Origin: DATGLE01 sp035294325
GTDB lineage: Bacteria > Chloroflexota > Ktedonobacteria > Ktedonobacterales > Ktedonobacteraceae
DNA length: 12,448 nucleotides
Direction of reading: 5' to 3'
NCBI GenBank assembly: GCA_035294325.1
Contig: DATGLE010000061.1
Coordinates: 1-12,448 of the forward strand
The translations under genes and the position numbers were made by a program. Under the pieces are notes generated by a model. It was not told where the DNA came from and ran no database searches. It saw only the letters and a program-made list of their open reading frames with translations. Shown in pieces: positions 1 to 6,030 of the stretch. How positions within the stretch are numbered: position 1 is the first letter of the stretch; every line of letters begins with the position of its first letter.

Positions 1-6
1 AAAAAG

Positions 7-80
7 TGGGCGACTAGGGACTCGAACCCCAGACCTACTGCGTGTAAAGCAGCCGCTCTAACCAACTGAGCTAGTCGCCC
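7..80 (-). tRNA. tRNA-Val, anticodon UAC
   Basis: Read on the minus strand this folds as a full cloverleaf. The acceptor arms GGGCGAC and GTCGCCC pair perfectly (74-80 with 8-14), the discriminator base is A (7), the D arm has AGTTGGTTA in its loop, the anticodon stem is GCTGC/GCAGT with loop TTTACAC, and the T loop is TTCGAGT. The anticodon TAC lies at 44-46 and reads valine GUA/GUG codons. CCA is not encoded: after the discriminator comes C and then a run of T, so the tail must be added enzymatically. That T run (1-5) at the window edge may end the transcript. It lies 57 bases downstream of tRNA-Leu with no promoter seen between, so the two are probably made as one precursor. Confidence 0.96.
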
Positions 81-137
81 ATAGAAAAAATCAGGCACCC
101 GGCCCGCTCACGTCACGCCTCGGATGCCCGTCCTGGG

Positions 138-218
138 TGCCCTCGAGTGGACTCGAACCACCACGCCTTATCGGCACAGGCCCTCAACCTGCTGCGTATA
201 CCATTCCGCCACGAGGGC
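138..218 (-). tRNA. tRNA-Leu, anticodon GAG
   Basis: This is a class II tRNA on the minus strand. Acceptor arms GCCCTCG and CGAGGGC pair perfectly (212-218 with 139-145), with discriminator A at 138. The D arm is GCGG/CGC-like, the anticodon stem is GCAGG/CCTGT with loop TTGAGGG, and the long variable arm (GCC, five-base loop, GGC) is expected of tRNA-Leu. The T arm is GGTGG, TTCGAGT, CCACT. The anticodon GAG at 183-185 reads CUC and CUU. CCA is not encoded (the bases after the discriminator are CCC). It is the first gene after a strong promoter on the same strand, with the mature 5' end about 17 bases from the predicted start of transcription. Confidence 0.96.
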
Positions 219-241
219 AAATTATCTCGTTTACGCACAAT

Positions 242-270
242 ATATTACACCTGGACTACCGCTTTGTCAA
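242..270 (-). promoter_or_regulatory. Sigma-70-type promoter for the tRNA-Leu/tRNA-Val unit
   Basis: On the minus strand there is a perfect -35 box TTGACA (265-270), a 17-base spacer, and the -10 box TAATAT (242-247). Transcription should begin near 235, about 17 bases before the mature tRNA-Leu 5' end. The strength of the match suits a stable RNA gene. It sits back to back with the weaker plus-strand promoter proposed for the trehalose-phosphatase gene. Confidence 0.82.
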
Positions 271-316
271 CGGTTTCGCCAGCAGTTAATGAAAGAATTT
301 TCTGGCAGCAAAGGAA

Positions 317-325
317 TGGTATAGT
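317..325 (+). promoter_or_regulatory. Possible extended -10 promoter for the trehalose-phosphatase gene
   Basis: The plus strand has TGG followed by TATAGT (320-325): an extended -10 (TGn) plus a box with five of six consensus bases. The -35 region at the right distance (around 298-303, TTTTCT) is poor, as extended -10 promoters often allow. The predicted transcript start near 332 leaves a leader of about 48 bases before the ATG at 380. The call rests on pattern only. Confidence 0.4.
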
Positions 326-379
326 GATGTAATCAGATCGCACAGGCCGGCCAGCATTGAAGGAGTGAGAAGATATAAG

Positions 380-1177
380 ATGCATCTGCAAGATATCCTG
401 AAGGAGCGACCCCTCGGTCTCGCCTTCGATATTGATGGCACTCTCAGCCCTATCGCGCCAACGCCAGGCGAGGCCAGGCTGCATCCAGAGGCCCGGCCTT
501 TGCTGGAGCAGGCCAGCAGGTATGCCCATGTCGCCATTATTACCGGCAGAAGTGTCGAAAGCGGCGCGGCGATGGTCAACGTCGAGAACCTGACCTATAT
601 CGGCTCGCATGGCCTGGAGTGGTGCGATGGCCTGCCTGCTTCACATCCTGTGCAGATTGCACCGGAGGCGCTGGCCTATGTGCGGGCGGGCAAAGATTTG
701 CTCGATCTGATGGAGCGGCAGCTTTCCGAGGTGCCGGGTATACTGATCGAGCGCAAACGCGTCGGTGGCGCGATCCACTACCGCCTCAGCCCCGATCCGC
801 AGGAGGCCGAAGCGCGGATCAGATCGCTGTTAGAGGAGCCTCTCAGGCGCTCCGGCATGCGTTTGAGTACCGGAAAGTACGTCTTCGAGATCAGGCCGCC
901 CATAGAAGCCAATAAGGGCGAGGCGCTGCGGCGTTTTGCGGAACGCTTACAGTTGCGCGGCATCGTCTTCGCCGGCGATGATCGTACCGATCTCGATGCT
1001 GTGAGAGAGCTGGTGCGCATGCGAACGGATGGCATGGCGACGCTGGCTATTGCCGTTCAACATCTCGATACGCCCCCGGCGCTGCTGGAGGAGGCGGATA
1101 GCGTCGTGCAAGGCGTGGACGGTATGATAGCGCTGCTGCGCGAGATCGTGCGCTACCTGGAGAGTTTTTGGGGATGA
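380..1177 (+). CDS. otsB: Trehalose-6-phosphate phosphatase (OtsB family, HAD superfamily)
   Basis: The predicted 265-residue cytosolic enzyme removes phosphate from trehalose 6-phosphate, the last step of the OtsA/OtsB route to trehalose, an osmolyte and stress protectant. HAD motif I is DIDGTLSP, with the nucleophile and acid/base pair D17 and D19. TGR at 55-57 fits motif II, SHGLE (76-80) and HYR (133-135) are typical of the trehalose-phosphatase family, NKG gives the motif III lysine K179, and GDDRTD (199-204) gives the Mg-binding aspartates. The length suits the family. The frame stays open to a GTG at 365, but AAGGAG (360-365) overlaps that codon, so ATG 380 is preferred even though the spacing is long (14 bases; GAGAAG at 367-372 is an alternative). 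No trehalose-6-phosphate synthase is nearby, so the substrate must come from a gene elsewhere. Confidence 0.93.
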   Translation: MHLQDILKERPLGLAFDIDGTLSPIAPTPGEARLHPEARPLLEQASRYAHVAIITGRSVESGAAMVNVENLTYIGSHGLEWCDGLPASHPVQIAPEALAYVRAGKDLLDLMERQLSEVPGILIERKRVGGAIHYRLSPDPQEAEARIRSLLEEPLRRSGMRLSTGKYVFEIRPPIEANKGEALRRFAERLQLRGIVFAGDDRTDLDAVRELVRMRTDGMATLAIAVQHLDTPPALLEEADSVVQGVDGMIALLREIVRYLESFWG

Positions 1178-1191
1178 TCTGGAATGGCCTC

Positions 1192-1229
1192 AGGCGGAGG
1201 CAAGCTCCGCCTCTACATCTTATCTTTTT
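1192..1229 (+). terminator. Rho-independent terminator after the trehalose-phosphatase gene
   Basis: An 8-bp perfect stem AGGCGGAG/CTCCGCCT (1192-1199 with 1205-1212) with loop GCAAG starts 15 bases after the TGA. A pyrimidine-rich stretch follows, ending in TCTTTTT (1223-1229). The T tract lies about 10 bases past the stem, so it is not ideal. The converging racemase gene ends just beyond it. Confidence 0.55.
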
Positions 1230-1265
1230 CGTGTACCCGGCATTGACCGCCATTGCACGTCCATT

Positions 1266-2546
1266 TTATGCGTAAGTGTGCTCGGCAACGTAGGGCACCA
1301 TCACCGGGCCTTCGGGCAGCACGGCCACACGCGCAGCGGGACCGTAGCGTCGCAGCAGCTCATCAATTGTCGCTTGCAGGTCGGGCGCCGGCAGCAGCCG
1401 CGCGTTCCGTACAACCTCATCGGGCAGGCTGGAGTGCAGGTAGACCTCCGCCTGGAGCTGTACCAGAGCCTGCTTCTGTACCTGCCACTGATCGTGCATC
1501 TGGAAGCCGGGGCTGTTAATCAGTTCCAAAAGCTCCTCTGGCGTCTCGCGCATCTGGAGCAGCGTCTTATAATTGCCGTGCGCTGGCAATCCGTCGCGGC
1601 ACTCCGCCACCGTCACAATCGCTCCGCCCTGGCGTACAATCTGGGCAGCAGCGGTCATGCCCTTGACCGATTGATAGAGGTTCTGATCGAGTGGGTAGCC
1701 GTTGTTGCTGGTAATGACGATATCGAACGGCTCATCTACGGCCTGTGTCGCGGTGCGCGCAATCATTTCGCAGCCGGCGTAATGAGCCTCGACGTAGTGA
1801 CCTGAGAAGACGCCCGTAATGTTGCGCTCCTGGTCGAGCGTGACGTTCGCCATGAACTCCGGCGGACAGAGCGCCACGGCGTCCTGTATGCCACGCTGCA
1901 CAGGGTTGCCATCGTGCGCGAGGGTGGCCCACGTCGCCCGGGGATGCCCGATGAGTTCGGCGTTGTGCAGCGCCTGGATGGTTTGCAGTCCGGCCAGGCC
2001 CGGGATGATGCCCTTCGCGCCGCCTGAGAAGCCGGCGAAGAAATGCGGCTCGATGAAGCCGGTGACGATACGGAAATCGACCTCCAGGTAGCGCCGGTTG
2101 ATCCACACGGGAACGCCCATCGGCGTCTGGCCCAGGTAGCGCAGCGACTCCTCGTCGAAGGCGTTATGGTTAACGATCTCAACGCTCTCGACGATTTCCG
2201 CCCCTAGCATCTGGATCAGTTCATCGCGCGTATTCGCGCGGTGCGATCCTGTGCCATTGAGAATAACAAATTGTGAGCGCGGGATAAACGCGAGTTCTTC
2301 CAGCAGCCAGGATACAATACGCTGATTGGGCGTCGGGCGCGTGATATCTGAGATCACAATCGCGATGCGGTCCCGCGCTCGCACGCGCTGCGCCAGTGGA
2401 GCGCTGCCGGTGGGCGTGCGCAGCGAAGCCAGAAAAGCAGCCCGCTCATCACTCAGCGGCGGAACGTGGCGCGAATGTAAGATTGTTGCGTTCTCCGGCA
2501 CATCTACCGTCAGTTGTGTGCTGCCATACGGCACCGAAACCTTCAT
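1266..2546 (-). CDS. larA: LarA-type nickel-pincer-dependent lactate racemase (DUF2088 family)
   Basis: This predicted 426-residue cytosolic enzyme most likely interconverts D- and L-lactate or a related 2-hydroxyacid, using the nickel-pincer nucleotide cofactor. The N-terminal LarA domain has the DITRP signature (67-71) and TGSHR with H102. The centre has EPHFFAGFSGGAKG with H168 and cofactor-lysine candidate K178, then ALHN with H194. YQSVKG supplies Q292 and K295. These line up with H108, H174, K184, H200, Q295 and K298 of Lactiplantibacillus plantarum LarA as I remember it, so all main catalytic residues look present. ATG 2546 is chosen because AGGAG (2556-2560) lies 9 bases ahead; the ATG at 2555 would touch it. 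LarB, LarC and LarE, which make the cofactor, are not in the window. The wider family also contains malate and other hydroxyacid racemases, so the substrate is not certain. Confidence 0.9.
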   Translation of the reverse strand: MKVSVPYGSTQLTVDVPENATILHSRHVPPLSDERAAFLASLRTPTGSAPLAQRVRARDRIAIVISDITRPTPNQRIVSWLLEELAFIPRSQFVILNGTGSHRANTRDELIQMLGAEIVESVEIVNHNAFDEESLRYLGQTPMGVPVWINRRYLEVDFRIVTGFIEPHFFAGFSGGAKGIIPGLAGLQTIQALHNAELIGHPRATWATLAHDGNPVQRGIQDAVALCPPEFMANVTLDQERNITGVFSGHYVEAHYAGCEMIARTATQAVDEPFDIVITSNNGYPLDQNLYQSVKGMTAAAQIVRQGGAIVTVAECRDGLPAHGNYKTLLQMRETPEELLELINSPGFQMHDQWQVQKQALVQLQAEVYLHSSLPDEVVRNARLLPAPDLQATIDELLRRYGPAARVAVLPEGPVMVPYVAEHTYA

Positions 2547-2855
2547 GTGAATCATCTCCTGGCGTAAATGAGAGCATAACTGTGCTTACACATTTAGCAT
2601 ATCACTTTTTGCGAACACCTGCTAAGAGAGTGTCTGATGCTCACGTTCTGCCCCTCTCGCGCCGGGTGGTCACGCGCCTCCGCCGCGCAAGGGATATAAT
2701 ATCCAATCCGTTTAAAGAGTGGAGATAGAACATGGGGACAGTTCATTACCTCCCCCCCCCCCAGGCAGGGCGCCCTCCCCGGTGGGGGGGTCTCTCCGCC
2801 AGGAGGACTGCCGCCCTCTTGGACCTCCCGCTTTCCCCACTCTTCTCCCGGATTT

Positions 2856-2904
2856 GATGTGATGTGGAAGCCAGGCGCGAAACGCCTGGCTTCCACATCA
2901 CATC
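2856..2904. repeat. Perfect 22-bp inverted repeat, 5-base loop
   Basis: Positions 2856-2877 are exactly complementary to 2883-2904, with loop CGAAA between. Palindromic CCGG copies flank it at 2848-2851 and 2905-2908, which could add four pairs after a small bulge. It has no T tract on either side, so it is not a standard terminator. It lies about 100 bases past the stop codon of the minus-strand esterase. Confidence 0.92.
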
Positions 2905-2986
2905 CCGGAAAGCGAACGCCGCAGGCGCGAGCAGGCAATAGTGCCGTGCATGATCCTGCCATGAAATCGCCTTAGAGGCCGGGGAA

Positions 2987-3002
2987 GCGCGATCAATCGC
3001 GC
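2987..3002. repeat. Short GC hairpin at the 3' end of the esterase gene
   Basis: GCGCGA and TCGCGC (2987-2992 with 2997-3002) pair around loop TCAA. The hairpin begins two bases after the esterase TAG stop on the minus strand and could act as a transcript end or stabiliser. What follows it on that strand is CTTCCCC, not a T run, so a classical terminator is doubtful. Confidence 0.6.
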
Positions 3003-3004
3003 GG

Positions 3005-4207
3005 CTACGAAAGAGCTGGTTTGCTGGTGGGGGACGGCAGCGGCACGGCCAGTGGCCTGACGCGCAGCGGATGGTTCTGGAAGAAACGCCATATCATGAC
3101 CGTGGCGCTCACCAGGCGCGCTCCCTGCTGTGTTTGTTCCCTGAACAGCACGGTGGGCCATACATGCTGCTCATGCATGATACGATAGTGAATGATTACC
3201 GCTCCTGCCCGGCAGCCCTCCCACTCTTCGCCCAGCATTGTGCGCTGCTTCAAGAATATATCTGGCCGGTTGTTACAATGGTCGCGCTGCACCCATCCGA
3301 GCAGCCATCGCGTCACGGAGGCGTAATCCTTTGCTCGATCCCCGTTATAAGGCACAACCTGGTCTGCGGTGCCGTGAATTTCGAGCAGGGATACGGGGCG
3401 CAGGGGATGATAGCCGCCGGCCACGGGATAATACGAGCCGGATACCGAGGCAAATGCAGCAATGCGCCCGGCCATGCGCGCCGCCAGCAGGTTCGTCATG
3501 CCGCCGCCATTGGAGAAACCCATCGCATAGATGCGCGACGGATCAATGCATAATTCAGCTTGCAGGTGGTTCAACAGATCGCTGACGAAGAGCACATCGT
3601 TGACGTGCGGATCCCATACCGGCCCGGTAGACCAGCCGGAGCGATGATCCGGCCCGATCATGCCCTGCGGGTAGACGGCAATGAAGTCCTGTTGATCGGC
3701 CAGGCGCGAGAGCTGCGTCAGCCTTTCCTGCCCGGCGGCGGTACCGCCGTGTCCATGAAAGTTCAGTACCAGCGCCTGCGGCACATTGTCGCGATAGCCG
3801 GAGGGCAGATGCAGGCGATACAGGCGCAGGTGCCCGCCGGAAGTCAGCACCTCGTTCTCGCTCAGCCCCGGGGTGAAGGGCGCGGGTTTGCCACAGCCCG
3901 AACTGGCAATCGGCCGTATAATCAGGGCGTCACCCGTTTTAAGCGAGCCGATGCGACTGCTAAAGCCAGGTCGGCCCTGACTACGAAGATGTTCATGCGT
4001 ACTCTTCACGGGCAGGCCACAACTGCTTGCCAGCAGCAGAATGCACACGAAGAGGCCAGCCAGCCCTATCCAGGCAAGATGAGATCTCCCCAATGGCGCT
4101 ACACTCCTGATGAAAAGCGAAATAATCCCGTGCATAATAGTAGTACCGGCAGCACAAAATAACAACCTCGAGAATAACTGCTCGCTTCGCTTCCTACAGG
4201 CTTGCAT
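3005..4207 (-). CDS. Secreted or lipoprotein alpha/beta-hydrolase, PHB depolymerase/LpqC esterase family
   Basis: An alpha/beta-hydrolase of the group that includes poly(3-hydroxybutyrate) depolymerases, feruloyl and acetylxylan esterases and mycobacterial LpqC. Numbered from the ATG at 4207, it has the oxyanion motif HGHGG (151-155), nucleophile elbow GFSNGG with S232, HGTADQVVPY with D282, and EQHVWP with H348: a full Ser-Asp-His triad. A hydrophobic stretch (44-62) ends at LLLASSC with C63, a plausible lipobox, so the enzyme probably sits outside the cell on the membrane. The start is unsure. ATG 4207 (400 residues) has no ribosome site. TTG 4093 has AGGAG (4104-4108) 10 bases ahead and would begin as MGRSHLAWIG, a compact lipoprotein signal, so it is arguably better. 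The boundary given is the outer limit. The natural ester substrate cannot be told. Confidence 0.85.
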   Translation of the reverse strand: MQACRKRSEQLFSRLLFCAAGTTIMHGIISLFIRSVAPLGRSHLAWIGLAGLFVCILLLASSCGLPVKSTHEHLRSQGRPGFSSRIGSLKTGDALIIRPIASSGCGKPAPFTPGLSENEVLTSGGHLRLYRLHLPSGYRDNVPQALVLNFHGHGGTAAGQERLTQLSRLADQQDFIAVYPQGMIGPDHRSGWSTGPVWDPHVNDVLFVSDLLNHLQAELCIDPSRIYAMGFSNGGGMTNLLAARMAGRIAAFASVSGSYYPVAGGYHPLRPVSLLEIHGTADQVVPYNGDRAKDYASVTRWLLGWVQRDHCNNRPDIFLKQRTMLGEEWEGCRAGAVIIHYRIMHEQHVWPTVLFREQTQQGARLVSATVMIWRFFQNHPLRVRPLAVPLPSPTSKPALS

Positions 4208-4223
4208 TATGTAAATTCATTGC

Positions 4224-4266
4224 AAATTCAGCGAATTTTTAGCTAGCGGTGGCTAAAAATTCAGCG
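4224..4266. promoter_or_regulatory. Operator-like palindrome with overlapping direct repeats between divergent genes
   Basis: GAATTTTTAGC (4233-4243) is an exact inverted copy of GCTAAAAATTC (4252-4262), with 8 bases between. AAATTCAGCG also occurs twice in the same direction (4224-4233 and 4257-4266), bracketing the palindrome. It is an AT-rich island in a GC-rich region, set between the divergent esterase and decarboxylase genes, which suits a dimeric repressor or activator site acting on one or both. No regulator gene is adjacent. Confidence 0.45.
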
Positions 4267-4415
4267 GGATGTGGCATTCTTCAGGGCAATGATGAATATT
4301 CGTAGCTCTTCAGGTCCGCTCTTTGCCTGACTGCTCAGCGCCGCAGGGGGCAAGGGAGCCTTGCAGAGTTACGAATACTGGCTATGGTGATAGATATGGA
4401 ATCAGCGTTAAAGAG

Positions 4416-5909
4416 ATGGATGAATATGTGACTTTGCCGGGGGCACGGGGACTCTCTTTTGAGGAAGAGGAGCTGCGGAGCGCTGGCTATCAGGTTATTG
4501 ACGAGGTAACGGCCTATCTGTGTGGCATGCGTGAGCGTCCGGTCTGGCAGCCGATGCCCGATGCTGTGCGCGAGGCCATCGGTGGACAGAAGCTGCCCGA
4601 GGAGGGCCTGCCGTTCGAGGAGACGCTGGCGTTTCTGCGCGAGATGATCCTGCCCTATCCCCAGGGCAACGGCCATCCCGGCTTTGCTGGCTGGATTAAT
4701 TCCGCGCCTGCCCATGCCGGAATCTTAATCAAGCCGCTGGCCGCTGCTATGAATCCTAACTGCGGTATTGGCGATCACGCCGGTCAGGAGTTAGAGCGGC
4801 GCGTGGTGCAGTGGATCATGGAACTGTGCAACTTTCCGGTAGAGGGGAGCGCGGGCGTTTTCGTCAGCGGCGGCTCCGAGGCCAATTTCACCTGTTTGCA
4901 GGCCGCGCGCTACTGGGCCGCTCAGGTGGATGGCTGGAATATTCGCGAGGAGGGCTTGCAGGGGGATCATCCGCCCTTTGTGCTCTACCAGTCGGACCAG
5001 GGCCATTTCAGCATTCGCAAGTCGGTAGAGGCGATGGGGCTGGGACGCAAAGCCATTCACATCATTCCCTCCACGGCCTCCTTTCAGATGGATGTTGACC
5101 GGCTCGCGCGCCGCATCCAGGAGGATCGCGCGGCTGGACTGCGCCCCTTCTGTGTGGCGGCAAGCGCGGGCACGGTAGATACGGGGGCCATCGACGCGCT
5201 CGACGAACTGGCCGATCTCTGCCACGAGCAGGGTCTCTGGCTGCACGTTGATGGCGCCTATGGCGCCTTCGGCGTTCTGGATGAGCGTGTAGCCCGGCAT
5301 TACAAAGGTATCGAACGTGTGGACTCGCTGGCAACCGACCAGCACAAGTGGCTCTCCGTGCCGATTGACTGTGGCTGCGCGCTCGTGAGGAACGGCGCTG
5401 CGCTCCGAGGCGCCTTTCGTGTGAGGCCGGAAGAACCTGACGATTACGAAGCCTGGATATCGGATTATACCTTGCAGCGCACGCGCCGCTTCCGCGCGCT
5501 TGAGGTCTGGGCCATCGTGCGCTCTGCCGGGCGCGCGGGGCTGACCGGTGCCATCGCTCATAACATTGACATGGCTCGCCTGCTGGCCCATCTTGTACAG
5601 ACTACGCCCGACCTCGAACTCGTTTCCGCCGGACCGCTCAGTATCGTGCGTTTCCGCTCCGTACCGCCTGCGCTCAGAGATAATCCGGAGCAGCTTGACC
5701 GCTTCAATAGACAGCTTGCTTTTGAGATGCAGCGGCGCGGCAGAGTGTTTCTCACCAGCAATCGCTTCCAGGGGAAAGAAGTGCTGCGGGCATGCATTGT
5801 CAACTACATGACCGCAGAAAGCGACATTCACCGCATAATCGATGAAGTTATGAGTACCAGCGGATATCTGCTCGCTTCTCGTAACTCTTCCGGTCCTCTC
5901 TTTCCCTGA
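4416..5909 (+). CDS. Pyridoxal-phosphate-dependent group II amino acid decarboxylase
   Basis: A 497-residue fold-type I PLP enzyme of the aromatic amino acid/glutamate/histidine decarboxylase group (Pyridoxal_deC), likely turning an amino acid into its amine plus CO2 in the cytosol. Numbered from ATG 4416: HPGFAGWINS near the start of the PLP domain, SGGSEAN (151-157) for phosphate binding, HFS with ring-stacking H197, HVDGAYGAF with the pyridine-binding D279, and TDQHKW with Schiff-base lysine K311. The family's usual length is 450-520. The frame runs upstream to TTG 4323, but those 31 residues look unlike the family. ATG 4416 has only AAAGAG touching it, so the start is not firm. The substrate cannot be read from motifs: HVDGAY and DQHKW favour the aromatic/tyrosine-type branch over GadB, but aldehyde-forming or aspartate-type relatives are possible. 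It is divergent from the esterase. Confidence 0.88.
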   Translation: MDEYVTLPGARGLSFEEEELRSAGYQVIDEVTAYLCGMRERPVWQPMPDAVREAIGGQKLPEEGLPFEETLAFLREMILPYPQGNGHPGFAGWINSAPAHAGILIKPLAAAMNPNCGIGDHAGQELERRVVQWIMELCNFPVEGSAGVFVSGGSEANFTCLQAARYWAAQVDGWNIREEGLQGDHPPFVLYQSDQGHFSIRKSVEAMGLGRKAIHIIPSTASFQMDVDRLARRIQEDRAAGLRPFCVAASAGTVDTGAIDALDELADLCHEQGLWLHVDGAYGAFGVLDERVARHYKGIERVDSLATDQHKWLSVPIDCGCALVRNGAALRGAFRVRPEEPDDYEAWISDYTLQRTRRFRALEVWAIVRSAGRAGLTGAIAHNIDMARLLAHLVQTTPDLELVSAGPLSIVRFRSVPPALRDNPEQLDRFNRQLAFEMQRRGRVFLTSNRFQGKEVLRACIVNYMTAESDIHRIIDEVMSTSGYLLASRNSSGPLFP

Positions 5910-5938
5910 CGGCTCGGCTCCTGCGGCGCTTCGCAATT

Positions 5939-5995
5939 GGTCAGGGTGTGGGTGTGGGGGCGGCCGCAGTCCGCCCCCACACCCACACCCTGACC
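5939..5995. repeat. Perfect 25-bp G-rich inverted repeat, 7-base loop
   Basis: Positions 5939-5963 are exactly complementary to 5971-5995 around loop CCGCAGT. The left arm on the plus strand has repeated G runs (GGG TGT GGG TGT GGGGG), so it could also form a G-quadruplex. It lies 30 bases after the decarboxylase stop and 36 bases before the cysteine synthase start, so it could separate the two transcripts or sit in a shared one. Confidence 0.93.
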
Positions 5996-6000
5996 GATAA

Positions 6001-6021
6001 GCCGCCGAAGGCGGCAAGGAG
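6001..6021 (+). promoter_or_regulatory. Small hairpin next to the ribosome site of the cysteine synthase gene
   Basis: GCCGCC and GGCGGC (6001-6006 with 6010-6015) pair around a GAA loop, and AAGGAG (6016-6021) follows with no gap, 9 bases ahead of ATG 6031. The strong AAGGAG fixes the start of the gene. The abutting stem could affect ribosome access if transcription starts upstream. Confidence 0.55.
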
Positions 6022-6030
6022 AATAACAGT

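Larger units (their letters stand above)
2547..3004. other. 458-base intergenic gap with homopolymer tracts and palindromes
   Basis: No convincing gene is seen. On the minus strand, upstream of larA, there is only a weak extended -10 (TGA then TATGCT, about 2596-2604). On the plus strand a TATAAT (2695-2700) has no matching -35. It is followed by GGAG (2721-2724) and an ATG at 2732 that opens a 41-codon frame ending at 2857; its Pro/Arg/Gly-rich product comes from C and G runs and looks meaningless. The run of 11 C (2752-2762), the self-complementary AGGGCGCCCT (2767-2776) and the run of 7 G (2784-2790) make 2750-2800 highly structured. A 22-bp perfect palindrome (2856-2904) and a small GC hairpin (2987-3002) fill the rest. 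It resembles accumulated repeat debris more than a regulatory region. Confidence 0.6.

Noticed and set aside
147..332. Short plus-strand frame of 61 codons over the tRNA-Leu gene
   Set aside because: It is antisense to a clear tRNA and its promoter and has no protein features.
2732..2857. 41-codon frame with good ribosome-site spacing
   Set aside because: The peptide is produced by C and G runs and palindromes. There is no hydrophobic or conserved pattern, so it is described only as part of the intergenic gap.
3071..4162. Two plus-strand frames (3071-3553 and 3560-4162) opposite the esterase
   Set aside because: The esterase has a full catalytic triad and signal sequence on the minus strand. 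These antisense frames show no domain.
4791..6017. 408-codon open frame on the minus strand
   Set aside because: It is antisense to the PLP decarboxylase and runs through the 25-bp palindrome. It shows no motif or ribosome site and is a codon-bias shadow.
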